Shown one piece after another: positions 9,372 to 18,691 of a stretch of 62,500 nucleotides of DNA. Position 1 is the stretch's first letter; the number at the start of each line of letters is the position of its first letter. The stretch covers positions 79,132 through 141,631 of the forward strand of contig CAJNDS010002114.1 of NCBI GenBank assembly GCA_905221605.1. The letters are read 5' to 3'. Made by a program: the position numbers and the translations under genes. The notes under the pieces are model-generated. The model had not been told where the DNA came from, did not search any database, and saw only the letters and a program-made list of their open reading frames with translations. Source of the stretch: Symbiodinium natans. Taxonomy: Eukaryota; Sar; Dinophyceae; Suessiales; Symbiodiniaceae.

Positions 9372-9474
9372 CCGCCGCCGGGGTTGCTCAACTGTCTCAG
9401 AGCCCCTTCCTTAGAGCATTCTGCTTTGTGTCTTTTTGCTTGACACCCTGGCAACACTCCCTGTTATATTCAGG
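9372..9474 (+). CDS. Plus gene 8.8-10.1 kb, exon 3
   Basis: Reads AGVAQLSQSPFLRAFCFVSF then CLTPWQHSLLYS, a hydrophobic stretch that could be a membrane segment. The acceptor is CAAAAAG; the donor is probably GG|GCTTAG, but it does not give the phase needed by exon 4, so the 3' edge is uncertain or an exon is missing. Confidence 0.45.
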
Positions 9475-9575
9475 GCTTAGGGATTAGGGTTTCGGGTTTA
9501 GGGGCCCTAAACCCCCGAACCCTAAACCCTAAAACCTAAACCCTAAACTGAACCCTAACCCTCGAACCTCTGCAG

Positions 9576-9632
9576 AAGTTGATTCAAGAACCCTGAACAA
9601 CCTAAAGGCCCCAAAGCCCACCCAACACGAAG
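9576..9632 (+). CDS. Plus gene 8.8-10.1 kb, exon 4
   Basis: A CCTCTGCAG acceptor is followed by VDSRTLNNLKAPKPTQHE and a GAAG|GTCCCC donor. The one leftover base completes an Ala codon with exon 5. Confidence 0.5.
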
Positions 9633-9753
9633 GTCCCCCCCAAAACCTCGATCTCGAAACTCTATTGGAGTTTAGGGTTAGGACTTAGGGTTTAGGGTTT
9701 AGGGTGTAGGGTTTAGGTTTTAGGGTTTAGGGTTTAGGGCCCCAAAGTCTCAG

Positions 9754-9785
9754 CGCTGGACCATGCTCGAGCTTACCCGGAGCCG
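9754..9785 (+). CDS. Plus gene 8.8-10.1 kb, exon 5
   Basis: A GTCTCAG acceptor, then LDHARAYPEP and a CCG|GTGCTT donor in phase 0, which fits exon 6. Confidence 0.5.
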
Positions 9786-10009
9786 GTGCTTTTTTCCTGG
9801 GGGGGGCTCGGGTGGGGGATGGTTGGGGGGGGGGGGGGGGGTTAGGGTGTAGGGTTAAGGATTAAGGGTTTAGGGTTTAGGGATGTTCCCCGGTGACCTA
9901 GGAAATCCTTCTAAGCCCCAAAAAGGTGCCTTGACAATTAGAACAGGGCCTTGGGGTGATTATAGTACAGTTATAAAGGGACCCAAAGAGAATACGATTT
10001 AGGGCTAAG

Positions 10010-10108
10010 GAGTGCTTCAACCCCAAATTCAACACCAACAAAAGCGCGCACGAGTTCCAGAGGCAGATACAACTGGGTTTGCATGCAATGAAACTGTACT
10101 TGCAACTG
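10010..10108 (+). CDS. Plus gene 8.8-10.1 kb, exon 6
   Basis: After GGGCTAAG the frame ECFNPKFNTNKSAHEFQRQI continues QLGLHAMKLYLQL to a CTG|GTGTAA donor. It is 33 codons with no telomere-like bias, phase 0 at both ends. This is the longest exon of the gene. Family not recognised. Confidence 0.55.
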
Positions 10109-10411
10109 GTGTAACCTGGTTTGAGGTAAACATAAACCCTAAACCCTAAACCCTAAACCCTAAAGCCTAAACCCTAAACGCGTGATCCGTCAAGTACGTA
10201 GACCATAACTTTACAGCCCTACACCCCGGACACCTGAACCCCAAATTCAAGAGACAAAAACACATAAACATCCAGATCCCTGAAGCCGAAAAACAAGGAG
10301 CTTAGGCATTTAGGATTCAGGGGCTAACCCTAAACCCTAAACCCAAAACCCTAAACCCTAAACCCTAGACCCTAGACCCTAGACCCTAGACCCTAGACCG
10401 TCACTAAGCTT

Positions 10412-10519
10412 CGTTCCGGCACGCCGGGAGCAACTGAGCTGCGAGCGCATGGTCTGCAGCATCTTGCCGCAGGAGCTCGGAGAGCTAGAAAAGCCTATGC
10501 TACGTCAACTCAAGCCTTA
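10412..10519 (+). CDS. Possible last exon of the plus gene
   Basis: One frame reads FVPARREQLSCERMVCSILP then QELGELEKPMLRQLKP and ends at TAA. A second frame in phase with exon 6 reads LRSGTPGATELRAHGLQHLA. Coding is likely, the frame is undecided. A TTTAGGG array follows at 10531. Confidence 0.35.
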
Positions 10520-10530
10520 AGGCTCCTCCT

Positions 10531-10600
10531 CCCCTAGGGTTTAGGGTTTAGGGTTTAGGGTTTAGGGTTTAGGGTTTAGGGTTTAGGGTTTAGGGCTTTG
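10531..10600 (+). repeat. TTTAGGG array
   Basis: About nine perfect plus-strand units in a non-coding gap. The gap to 10845 holds G-rich sequence and no gene I can support. Confidence 0.9.
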
Positions 10601-10845
10601 GGGGAGCTGAAGGCCTAGGAGTTTAGGGGGGGTTTGGGGGTGTTAGGGGGTGGGGTTCTATGGGGTCGTAGCCCTGGGGCCGCTAGTGTTTGCAGGTTAG
10701 TCTTAGGGTTCGGATGGCGCGCAGAGCCGAACAGTGATCATTTCGGGGGGGGTTCTCGTTGTATGTTGATGCTGCCTGGCCCCCAACCGCATGTCCTCTG
10801 AGCCAGGTTGCCACGCAGTCAGCCGACAATCGAAGTACTAGCCGG

Positions 10846-11098
<253 letters not shown>

Positions 11099-11156
11099 CA
11101 GCAGCAGCAGTAGTAGCAGCAACTAGTTACATCAACTTCTGAGCCCTGAAGCAAAG

Positions 11157-11250
11157 GTCGACTCCACGTGCTCTTCCAAGACCCACGTGTCCAAACTGAT
11201 GGTTGTGGAAGTCCCCTCTGCTCGCTTCGCTCCCTCTGCCCTCAACCCCT
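11157..11250 (+). CDS. Exon, unknown plus-strand gene
   Basis: After AGCAAAG the frame VDSTCSSKTHVSKLMVVEVP continues SARFAPSALNP to a stop. It sits just beyond the microsatellite. Function not recognised. Confidence 0.4.
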
Positions 11251-11387
11251 GAAACCTGAACATGCAGGACCTTGAGGCGGGGAGCTGCCGAAAGTGTGGG
11301 GTGTAGGGTTTTTAGGGATGAGGGTTTCGGGCTTAGAGAAGCTCACAGCCTAGAGCTCTCACAACCATCCGCGCTGTCCTGTTTCAG

Positions 11388-11418
11388 ACGCTCCGTTTTT
11401 GCTGGCAGCCCTTGGCAG
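11388..11418 (+). CDS. Short exon with strong splice sites
   Basis: A pyrimidine-rich acceptor (CTGTCCTGTTTCAG) and a GGCAG|GTAGC donor enclose 31 bases, open as TLRFCWQPLA or RSVFAGSPWQ. Confidence 0.4.
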
Positions 11419-11770
11419 GTAGCATCCACGGTTTCATCTGCGAAGCAGTTGAGCCTCAAACCTTCGACCCTAAAAGCCCCTACACCCTGAGCCGAAACTG
11501 GATAAAGGGCTTCAAAGGAATGTGGGGGCCTTGCTAATTAGAGTAGGGTTCTGGGGGGAAGTACTATAGTATGGCCATCAAGGGAAGAGAAGGTATACGA
11601 ATAGTACTTTTTCCGACCCCTAACCTATTGGGGTCCTTATTATAAGGAATCTTACTATTTTAGGGGTCCCCTATCGTCGTCATAACCCAGCTAGCATCAT
11701 TCAAGGGACTAAGGGACCCTGATAAGGGACCTTAGGGGTGTCTTAAGGGGTTATTTAGGGGCCACTTAAG

Positions 11771-12064
11771 TATATGAAGTGCGGTTTATATTCCTTGTAC
11801 ACCCAAAATGAGTCCTTATATTCACTCACCAAGAACAGCAATATGAATCCTGTTTCATATGGGGACTAAAAAGGTGTACATAGGGTTAAAGGACACCCGG
11901 TATATACACTCACCAACATTAAAAAGGAGCCTTCTATACACTCACCAACAACAGTCATATAAACCCTACTTCATATAACCCCCTAAACCCAAAACCCTAA
12001 ACCCTGAACCCTAAACCCTAAACCCTAAGCCCTAAACCCTAAACCCTAAACCCTACTTCATATA
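11771..12064. mobile_element. MITE family M3 with an adjoining array and duplicated end
   Basis: The inverted ends TATGAAGTGCGGTTTATA and TATAAACCCTACTTCATATA bound 11771-11977. A CCCTAAA array follows (11978-12047), and then the last 17 bases of the element (AAACCCTACTTCATATA) appear again at 12048-12064. The related copy at 30170-30293 has no array. Confidence 0.7.
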
Positions 12065-12074
12065 GGTTGGGCTC

Positions 12075-12163
12075 CAGACATCCGCAGGTCCAGCTGCCTT
12101 TGCTTGTCTTCTCCAAGCCACCCTCTGAATTCGCTCCGGTCCAGGGAATGCAAAAGACCCAGG
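12075..12163 (-). CDS. Exon, unknown minus-strand gene
   Basis: After GCGCCCAG the frame LGLLHSLDRSEFRGWLGEDK continues QRQLDLRMS. There is probably a GA donor. The exon at 12437-12502 lies upstream on the same strand. Function not recognised. Confidence 0.45.
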
Positions 12164-12436
12164 CTGGGCGCTTGCTAAGGGAACCTACCTTCGGGTTTAG
12201 GGTTTAGGGTTTGGGGTTTAGGGTTTAGGGTTTAGGGTTTAGGGTTGAGGGTTTTGGGTCAAGGGCTTAGGGTTTGGGGTGTAGGTTTAGGGGGCCCAAT
12301 AGGGTTTTACAGAAAATCTTTACTATGGTAACTTGGCTCTACGTGCGCACTTCACACCCAAGGATGGAAAACCCAGAAGACCTAAACCCTAAACACTAAA
12401 CCCTGAACCCTGAACCCTAAACCCTAGGATGGACGG

Positions 12437-12502
12437 GAGTTGGGTCCCCAAGGGCCGCCTCCACCAGCCCCAGGCGAGCCAAGCGCGTGCAAGAGATGAC
12501 CA
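12437..12502 (-). CDS. Exon, unknown minus-strand gene
   Basis: After GCTTCCAG the frame VISCTRLARLGLVEAALGDP is open to the array. It is likely 5' of the exon at 12075-12163; the exact donor is unclear. Confidence 0.45.
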
Positions 12503-12624
12503 CTGGAAGCTCCAAGGGTTTAGGGTTTAGGGTTTAGGGTCAAGGGTTTAGGGCCAGGGTTTAGGGTTGGGTTCAGGGTTTAGCGCTACGCAGAGACCTA
12601 CAGACACGGGGGTTTACGCACGAA

Positions 12625-12735
12625 GACAGGTGACCCCTTAAAATAGACCCCGAATAGTATTCCCTTTGTTCGGGACCCCAATACAATAAGGTACCACAGT
12701 TTCGGAGATCACCTAACATGGGGATCTGGGGTTCA
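12625..12735. mobile_element. Inverted-repeat element, probable MITE
   Basis: A TTAAAATAGACCCCGAATAG..GGGACCCC..AATAAGGTACCAC stretch related to 20090-20150. Ends are imperfect. I see no coding signal beyond chance frames. Confidence 0.35.
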
Positions 12736-12768
12736 GGGTACAGGTTTCCGGGTCTACACCGCATTGAG

Positions 12769-12843
12769 AGCGCTGAAACCTACGCGTTTGATGGAACTCG
12801 CTCTGAGATAAGGCCTGCCAGGAAGGGAAAACCCCACTTGAAG
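12769..12843 (+). CDS. Exon, unknown plus-strand gene
   Basis: After GCATTGAG the frame SAETYAFDGTRSEIRPARKG continues KPHLK to an AAG|GTTCAC donor, 25 codons, phase 0 at both ends. Function not recognised. Confidence 0.45.
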
Positions 12844-13039
12844 GTTCACAGGTAGTCATCCGTCAGAAGAGGCCGAGGATCGAAGGATTCAAAGGCTCAG
12901 GGGTAGCTACAAGTACAATGAGAAAGTACCCTCCCCCCCCCCCCCCGTTAAGGTTCTCGCCAATCAAACTTGTGCCAAGTCTACTTGTACTACCAGCGGG
13001 CAGTAGCTACCCGCAAATTCTAAAAGCCCGCAGGACGAC

Positions 13040-13112
13040 CCGTGAGCTTCGCAAGTAGGCCATGAGTCAATGGTGATGTCACCGCCCATGCAGCAGACAG
13101 CCCAGAACCCCG
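13040..13112 (-). CDS. Coding island, minus strand, frame uncertain
   Basis: Two minus frames are open: CMGGDITIDSWPTCEAHGSS and LSAAWAVTSPLTHGLLAKLT. The plus strand has stops. The acceptor is not clear. Confidence 0.3.
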
Positions 13113-13460
13113 AAGCCTAAAACGACTAACCCTGAACCCTAGAAACCCTGACTCATAAGCCCGATGAAACTTCGAAAGCCCCATGACACCCTCTAAATCC
13201 CAAGCCCCGAGCCCGAAACTCCGAAAAAGCCTAAAAACTAGTAACTAAACTCTGACCCCTCAAGCCCCCATGTTAGACCCTAGACGCTAAACTCTGAACC
13301 TCAGTGCCCAAATAGGGGTACGTACCCCGGTACCCCATCTACACCCCACATAGAATCACCTTAAAGGGACCCCCCCAACCAGGGTTTAGGATCTGCATTT
13401 AGGATTTTAGGGTCTAGGGATTAGGGTTCAGGGACACCCTCGGCCATCAACCCTAGATGC

Positions 13461-13535
13461 CGTGTAGGCTCAGTCCTGGAATCTCCTGGAGACGCTTTGC
13501 CAGGGCGCTGAGGACTCCAAGGGCATAAGGAGGTT
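13461..13535 (-). CDS. Exon, unknown minus-strand gene
   Basis: After ACCCCAG the frame PPYALGVLSALAKRLQEIPG continues LSLH to a CACG|GCATC donor (GC type); 24 codons with split codons at both ends. Confidence 0.5.
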
Positions 13536-13559
13536 CTGGGGTCCAGGGCGTAGACCCCT

Positions 13560-14390
13560 TTTAAACCAAAAGCCGTTTTAGGGTTTAGGGTCTAGGGTTT
13601 AGGGTTAGTCAGAAACCCTGAGCCCTAAGCTCGAAAACCCTAAGCTCCAAACCCTGAAATCCTGGAACCCTTTGAGGCCTCAATTGCGCCTAAAACCATG
13701 GGCAACATGCAGAGTCCCAAGCCCTTGCAAGCCCTTGCAACCCCCCGCAAGCAACCCGAGCAACAAAAAAGGGTTTAGGGCTCGTGAGCTTGGAGTCAAA
13801 GGCGGGTTGAGGTTTTGGGTTTTGGGTTTGGGTTTTTGGGTTTTGGGGTTTAGGGTTTAGGGTTTAAAAGTTTAAGGATAGGGTTTAGGGTTTAGGATTT
13901 AGGGTTTGGGGTTTAGGGTTTAGGGTTTAGGGTTTGAGGTTTAGGGTTTAGGCGAAACCTTCCGAAAACACCCTCTCATCCAGAGGATGTACGGTTTCAG
14001 GTGCAGGGCTTTGGGGTTCATGGTCTGCGGGTTTAGGGTTTGGGGTTTAGGGTTTAGGGTTTGGGATCTAGGGTCTAGGGTCTAGGGTTTCGTGGGTTCA
14101 GGGTATCAGTCTTCTGGGGGTTCCGGGTTCAGGGTTTCCAGACCCAAGAGTAACCTAGGATGAAAATGGTGGCCTTTTGGATTTAAAGGGGCCTAGAAGG
14201 GAATCCCAAACCGTAAAGAAACAAAGAATAAGGGCCTACTCTGGGTCCTAGCCCTAAACCCTAAACCCTAAACCCTAAACCCTTAACCCTAAACCCGAAA
14301 CCCTAAAAACACGGAATACGGGCCTACTCTGGGTCCTAGGTTTAGGGACGCGGGGTTGCCCTAAACCCTAAACCCTAAACACTACCAATC
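13560..14390. repeat. Mainly telomere-like DNA with an M6-like remnant
   Basis: Degenerate G-strand and C-strand repeats and an M6-like stretch near 14150-14250 (GGTGGCCTTTTGG..GGGCCTACTCTGGGTCC). A 17-base candidate microexon (13992-14008, ATCCAG|AGGATG..TTTCAG|GTGC) is the only exon-like signal. Confidence 0.5.
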
Positions 14391-14406
14391 GGGGTTTCGG
14401 GCAAGC

Positions 14407-14469
14407 TCCGCGCCTTGTCGTTGTGCCCCTGCAGACTTAGCAAAGAGCGAACGGCCTCTGCTCGATGGC
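14407..14469 (-). CDS. Exon, unknown minus-strand gene
   Basis: After CCAACGAG the frame HRAEAVRSLLSLQGHNDKAR is open to CCC|GAAACC. The helical pattern is reminiscent of helical-repeat proteins, but no motif is decisive. Confidence 0.4.
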
Positions 14470-14484
14470 CTCGTTGGGGTGTGG

Positions 14485-14632
14485 GGTTTAGGGTTTAGGG
14501 TTTAGGCTTAGGGTTTAGGGTTTAGGGTTTAGGGTTTAGGGTTTAGGGTTTAGGGTTTAGGGTTTAGGGTTTAGGGTTTAGGGTTTAGGGTTTAGGGTTT
14601 AGGGTTTAGGGTTTAGGGTTTAGGGTTTAGGG
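14485..14632 (+). repeat. TTTAGGG array, about 21 units
   Basis: One of the longest uninterrupted arrays in the window, plus orientation, with one TTAGGG-type slip near 14505. Confidence 0.95.
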
Positions 14633-14699
14633 CTCCTAATAGGAAACAGGCGCCTAAAAAACCTGGTCGTTTTTTGGACTTTCAAAGGTTTCGGTGGGG

Positions 14700-15151
14700 A
14701 CCTAAACCCTGAACCCAAGCAGAACACTTAGTGTGTTGTACAAAGTTTCGAAAACGCTGCAAACATCAGTGTTTTGGGCGCGGTCGTCATATGAACGGGC
14801 GTTGGAACCCCTCCTTCAGACGCAACACGAGAGAGCCAGAAGGACAGAACGAAGGACATAGACAGAAACAAAAAAGAAACAAATCAACGAATAACGACAC
14901 AAGGAAAGAACAACATAAAGAAACAATGCACAGAAAGAAGGATAGAAATAACTACAGGAATGATACAAGAAAGACAAAACAGATCGACATAAATTGAAAA
15001 ACAGCCAATGCAGGAAGAAGGGAGCCAACAACAGAAAGACCCAAAGAAAGAAGGGAACAACAAAGACAAGAGGGATAACAAGAGCAACAACGGCAACACT
15101 AATGATGAACGTAACAATTAAGCAAAACGCTGCTTTTTTCCATTGTTTTAG
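14700..15151 (+). other. A-rich unique stretch before a TQxIDRxW exon
   Basis: The stretch 14820-15130 is purine and A rich (AAAGAAAC, AGAAAG, GAACAA motifs) with no array. The open frame MCCTKFRKRCKH.. is Lys/Asn/Arg rich, as expected from composition. It ends in a pyrimidine run and TTTTAG that serve as acceptor for the next exon. Confidence 0.5.
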
Positions 15152-15275
15152 GCCGGCAACCTATATACATTACGGGAACTCAGACCATTGATAGATGGTG
15201 GCAAACAGCACAGGATTCTCTGCCGGCTACTCTGCATGCCAAGCGTGGCAAAGAGATCAATCCTGATTTGTACAG
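15152..15275 (+). CDS. TQxIDRxW-domain exon, dinoflagellate repeat family
   Basis: A textbook acceptor (TTTTTTCCATTGTTTTAG|G) opens YITGTQTIDRWWQTAQDSLP, ATLHAKRGKEINPDLY and a TACAG|GTACTTG donor. The frame also stays open to about 15427. Strings of the form GTQxIDRxW followed by a basic stretch are, in my recollection, common in hypothetical, probably transposon-derived Symbiodinium proteins. Function unknown; a DNA-transposase or integrase relative is a guess. Confidence 0.6.
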
Positions 15276-15488
15276 GTACTTGACGTGTTTGCTTTCGTCT
15301 GGCGGTACCAACTGCCGCTTGCTCAGGACGTCATCCAGCCTATGGCTGACATTTCGTGATTCGTCCTGGCGTTCCCATTTTCAGATTTTTCAGATTTTTA
15401 GGCGAAATCGTCTTGCATGTGCATAAAACATCTGTGTTAGTGGGTGTGTCAACACTACCCTATGCTTTCCTAATTCTCTGGTTGTCAG

Positions 15489-15587
15489 CTTAGCCATGGA
15501 GTTCCGAGCACAACGGTGCCCAAAACCCGAGCGAAAAGCACATCGCGTGCTTCAAGTCTCCAGGCTCTTTGTGCGCCTGTGACCTCC
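15489..15587 (+). CDS. Exon candidate downstream of the TQxIDRxW exon
   Basis: After a TGGTTGTCAG acceptor the frame LSHGVPSTTVPKTRAKSTSR continues ASSLQALCAPVTS to a stop. It may be the terminal exon of the preceding gene. Confidence 0.4.
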
Positions 15588-15852
15588 TAATAGGGAATGT
15601 GGGAAACGAGGTACCCTATAGAATCCCCAAAAGGGTATATGTCGGGCTCTAAGAACCAGGGGGGACCCTAAACCCTATCGAAAATATCGGGATACTTGTG
15701 GGGGCTGCACGACCGTGTGATCCCTGTCCGAATCTAGATTGGCGAACTTATCATGGGTTCCCAACCCTAAACCCTAAAACCCGAAACCCTAAATCCTATC
15801 GGAAGTATCGGGATACCTGCGCAGTCCCGAACCCTAAACCACTGCCCCCCAA

Positions 15853-15890
15853 GGAAGCGTCAGCGATTTTGCACTGTGAGGAGCACTGGG
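15853..15890 (+). CDS. Short coding island, strand uncertain
   Basis: Plus reads EASAILHCEEHW after CCCAAG with a GC-type donor. Minus is also open. Low support. Confidence 0.2.
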
Positions 15891-16179
15891 CCCTAAACCT
15901 CAACCCTGAACCCTGAACCCTACACCCTAAACCGATGGAGGGCTTTCGGTGATTAGGGCTTCGGGTGTTTGGGATTTAGGGTCACATGGCCACTTCTCCA
16001 AACTATACCCACCCCCCCCCCCCTTTGGTTTTCTTTGGGGGGGGGGGGGGGGTTACGATTACAAGGTGCATCTTTATGTTTTAGGGTTTAGGGCTGAAGG
16101 TTTAGGGGCTTTCGGGGCTATTGGGGCTTTAGGGTTGAAGGGCTTCTGGGTTCAGGAGTTTCTGAGGCACCCCAAACCC

Positions 16180-16282
16180 GATATAGGGGTGTCGGGCTGG
16201 ATATGGTTGCTCAGTGAAGCTGGGCCCCCGGCAGGTGTCTCGCACCTGGCAAAGGCCAGGATCTCAAGGAGAGATGCTTAGG
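16180..16282 (-). CDS. Exon, unknown minus-strand gene
   Basis: After CCCTAAG the frame SLLEILAFARCETPAGGPAS continues LSNHIQPDTPISG. The plus frame is open but less protein-like. Confidence 0.35.
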
Positions 16283-16413
16283 GCTTAGGGTTTAGTGGGG
16301 GAATCGTAGCGTTTAGGGTTTCATGTTTAGGGTTTTGGTAGGGCGTTGGTGTTCAGAAGGGTCTGGGGTTTGGGGTTTCGGGTATTGATCCATGACACCT
16401 TTACTTTCCCCAG

Positions 16414-16628
16414 CCAGATCACTTCAAATATCTGGAACAAGAGAGGGTTTAACACCTGCTTGCTGCAAGTTGAGCTCGATCTACGTCCCGCGCACAAGTG
16501 TTGCGTGGCTCTTGGTTTGTCATGTACGCGGAAAGGAGCCGGTGAAAGGGCAGCTATGTGGCCGAGGACACAGCGAAGAATTGCTTCGGCTGATCCGATG
16601 CGTGCTCGCATGCTTGAGGTCTGGGGTT
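16414..16628 (+). CDS. Exon, unknown plus-strand gene
   Basis: A strong acceptor (ACTTTCCCCAG) opens ARSLQISGTREGLTPACCKL, then SSIYVPRTSVAWLLVCH. A CAT|GTACGCG donor may end it there (16523), or the frame continues through KGQLCGRGHSEELLRLIRCV. Function not recognised. Confidence 0.4.
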
Positions 16629-16701
16629 GAGGGGTTTAGGGCTTAGAGTCAGGGTTTCGAAGCTAGGGCCACAGAGGTTGAGGAGTGTTGAGGGGTTTAG
16701 G

Positions 16702-16796
16702 TGACCATTGCGACGTGCCCATGCGCTCCGACGTGGTAGCATTACGACCCCGCGTTGATTCGCCAGATGCCGTGTCCCCCACAAATCAATTGCAAG
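16702..16796 (+). CDS. Exon, unknown plus-strand gene
   Basis: After GGTTTAG the frame DHCDVPMRSDVVALRPRVDS continues PDAVSPTNQLQ to a CAAG|GCACTT donor (GC type). Confidence 0.45.
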
Positions 16797-17252
16797 GCAC
16801 TTCTTATGGTACCCTAAACTAAGAAGCCCTAAACCCTAAGCCCTAAGCCCTAAGCCTTAAACCCTAAACCCGAAACCCTAAAACCTAACCAAACCCTAAA
16901 CCCCAAACCCTAGACCCCCCAACGGAATCTAGGGTTTCGGGTAGCTAGTATGGCCCCTAAGAAAAAATCCTTCACACGACTCTCTCAAACCTAAGAAGGG
17001 AACAATGTAGTATCCCACGGGCATGGCCAGTTAAAGATTTACATTGTTCAAGTGTATACGTTACAGGGCTTAGGGTGTAGAGGATTTTGAGGGAATGGGT
17101 TAATGGTTCAAGGCGTCAGGGTACTTACATGGAGTGCTACATTGTTCACTCCAGAGCCCGATCAACGCATTCCCGAAATTAGACCCTCAAACACATGTCC
17201 ATGCTTCACGCCGCTAACTCCCGAACCCCCCCTAGGCCCTTAGCTTACTACC

Positions 17253-17335
17253 CTAAACCCTAAACCCTAAACCCTAAACCCTAAACCCTAAACCCTAAAC
17301 CCTAAACCCTAAACCCTAAACCCTAAAACCCTAAA
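17253..17335 (-). repeat. CCCTAAA array
   Basis: About 12 minus-orientation units. The wider stretch 16800-17640 is otherwise degenerate repeat and AT-rich filler; the only frame of note is a short MAPKKKSFTRLSQT at 16949-16993 that I do not trust. Confidence 0.9.
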
Positions 17336-17490
17336 CCCTAAGCCCCCTAAAAACCCTAAACCCTTACCCAAAACAATAATTCCGACACCCTCGAAACCCT
17401 CAACCGAAGCATTACAACCCCCTAAGCCCGAGGCGTAAGCACTGCACCCTCAGCCCTACACGTCGTAAAGCCCGACCCCAGAAGAGTCAC

Positions 17491-17578
17491 TAAACCCTAA
17501 ACCCTAAACCCTAAACCCTAAACCCTAAACCCTAAACCCTAAACCCTAAACCCTAAACCCTAAACCCTAAACCCTAAA
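17491..17578 (-). repeat. CCCTAAA array
   Basis: About 12 perfect minus-orientation units, second of a pair 150 bp apart. Confidence 0.92.
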
Positions 17579-17700
17579 CTGCAGAAAGAACGCTTAGGGC
17601 CTAGGGTTGAGGAGTTTGGGGCAACTTGCGCCGTTGTAACGCTTGCAGCCTTCAAGCCCTAAACTCTAACACCCTGCCCTTCTTCAAAGGGAGAAGCTCC

Positions 17701-17757
17701 AGCCACCCTCCCAACCATCCCCTGGGGGTGATGATGTGTTCAAGCATTCACTAGTTT
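17701..17757 (+). CDS. Exon candidate, plus strand
   Basis: After GAAGCTCCAG the frame PPSQPSPGGDDVFKHSLV ends at TAG, so it could be a terminal exon. Confidence 0.3.
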
Positions 17758-17998
17758 AGCAGCTCGCCAACAAAGTGGCCACCCACCCAGAGAATCCCAT
17801 ACCACAAAGATATTGAACAGTTTCACACACACACAACCCAAACCCTAAGCCCTAAACCCTAAACACTAGGCCCTGAATCTTAAACCCTACCCTTGGAAAC
17901 CTTAAGCCTTGAACCCTACATCCTAGGCCACGAACCTTGAACACTAGGCCCTGAACTCGAAACTTTAGTACCCCAAACCCTAGGCCCTAAGGCACCCT

Positions 17999-18150
17999 TG
18001 ACCTTGCCCTATCTGTGGATGACTTTGCGCATGTTTTTGACCTTGCCCATCTTTTGATGACTTTGCACAATCTGTTTATAACCTTGCCCAGGATTTTATG
18101 ACCTTGCCCAAGGATTGTATGACCTTGCCCAATGGTTCATTAACTTTGGT
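17999..18150. repeat. Minisatellite with GACCTTGCCCA core
   Basis: Six or so diverged copies of a 25-32 bp unit with core TGACCTTGCCCA (18000, 18040, 18071, 18097, 18120) between AT-rich spacers. It is unrelated to the telomere-like repeats. Confidence 0.7.
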
Positions 18151-18209
18151 AAGGATATTACATATATGGTGTAGAGGTTTGGGGTGCTGGATGAAGGGCC
18201 CTTTCTAGT

Positions 18210-18266
18210 AGCATGGACTACACGCGCAAGACACTGTCAGCCGCAAACAAACTCTCATCCCCAACC
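18210..18266 (+). CDS. Exon candidate, plus strand
   Basis: After TCTAGTAG the frame MDYTRKTLSAANKLSSPTQ is open to a GC donor next to an array. Confidence 0.3.
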
Positions 18267-18442
18267 CAAGCCCAAAAACCAATCCCCCCTAACCCCAAAG
18301 ACCCAAACCCAAAACCCCAATTTCTCAACCCCAAACCCTGAAACCTAAACCCCTAAACCCCAAACCCCAAACCCTAAACCCCAAAACCCCAAACCCCCTA
18401 ACCCATGAACCTTCCATACGGGGCCGTTGAAACCCTCTGGAA

Positions 18443-18615
18443 GAATATCCCTGAATATGATTATAGGGTTCTTAAGGGAAGGGGTTCAAGGGGGGTAGGG
18501 AACCCAAGGTTCCCTAATACTCCCTACTACTCCCTAAGGCTCCCTAAGCTTCCCAAAGGTCCTTTAAGTGCCTTCTCCCTTGAAACCCCCTCCCTTAAGA
18601 GCCCTGTAATATGAT
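18443..18615. mobile_element. Palindromic MITE-like element
   Basis: The arms CTTAAGGGAAGGGGTTCAAG and CTTGAAACCCCCTCCCTTAAG are inverted copies, with a wider AT-rich pair (GAATATGATTATAGGG / CCCTGTAATATGATCC). Confidence 0.6.
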
Positions 18616-18671
18616 CCTCTTAATCCCAATAACGGAGGGAAGAAAAAAAGCAAAAAAGACCAAGGGACTAC

Positions 18672-18691
18672 CTACAGCTTCCATCCGGGGC
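18672..18691 (-). CDS. Coiled-coil gene, exon part after the array intron
   Basis: Reads APDGSC and ends AG before a consensus AG|GTAGTCC donor. It is joined to 18888-18940 by removing 18692-18887, which restores CAG|GCC CCG GAT without loss or gain of a base. Confidence 0.6.

Noticed and set aside
15690-15760. EF-hand loop on the minus strand (FANLDSDRDHTV)
   Set aside because: A single loop-like string without a Gly at position 6, no clear acceptor, and an open plus frame over the same bases.
16949-16993. Start exon MAPKKKSFTRLSQT
   Set aside because: Fourteen codons between repeat tracts, without splice context.
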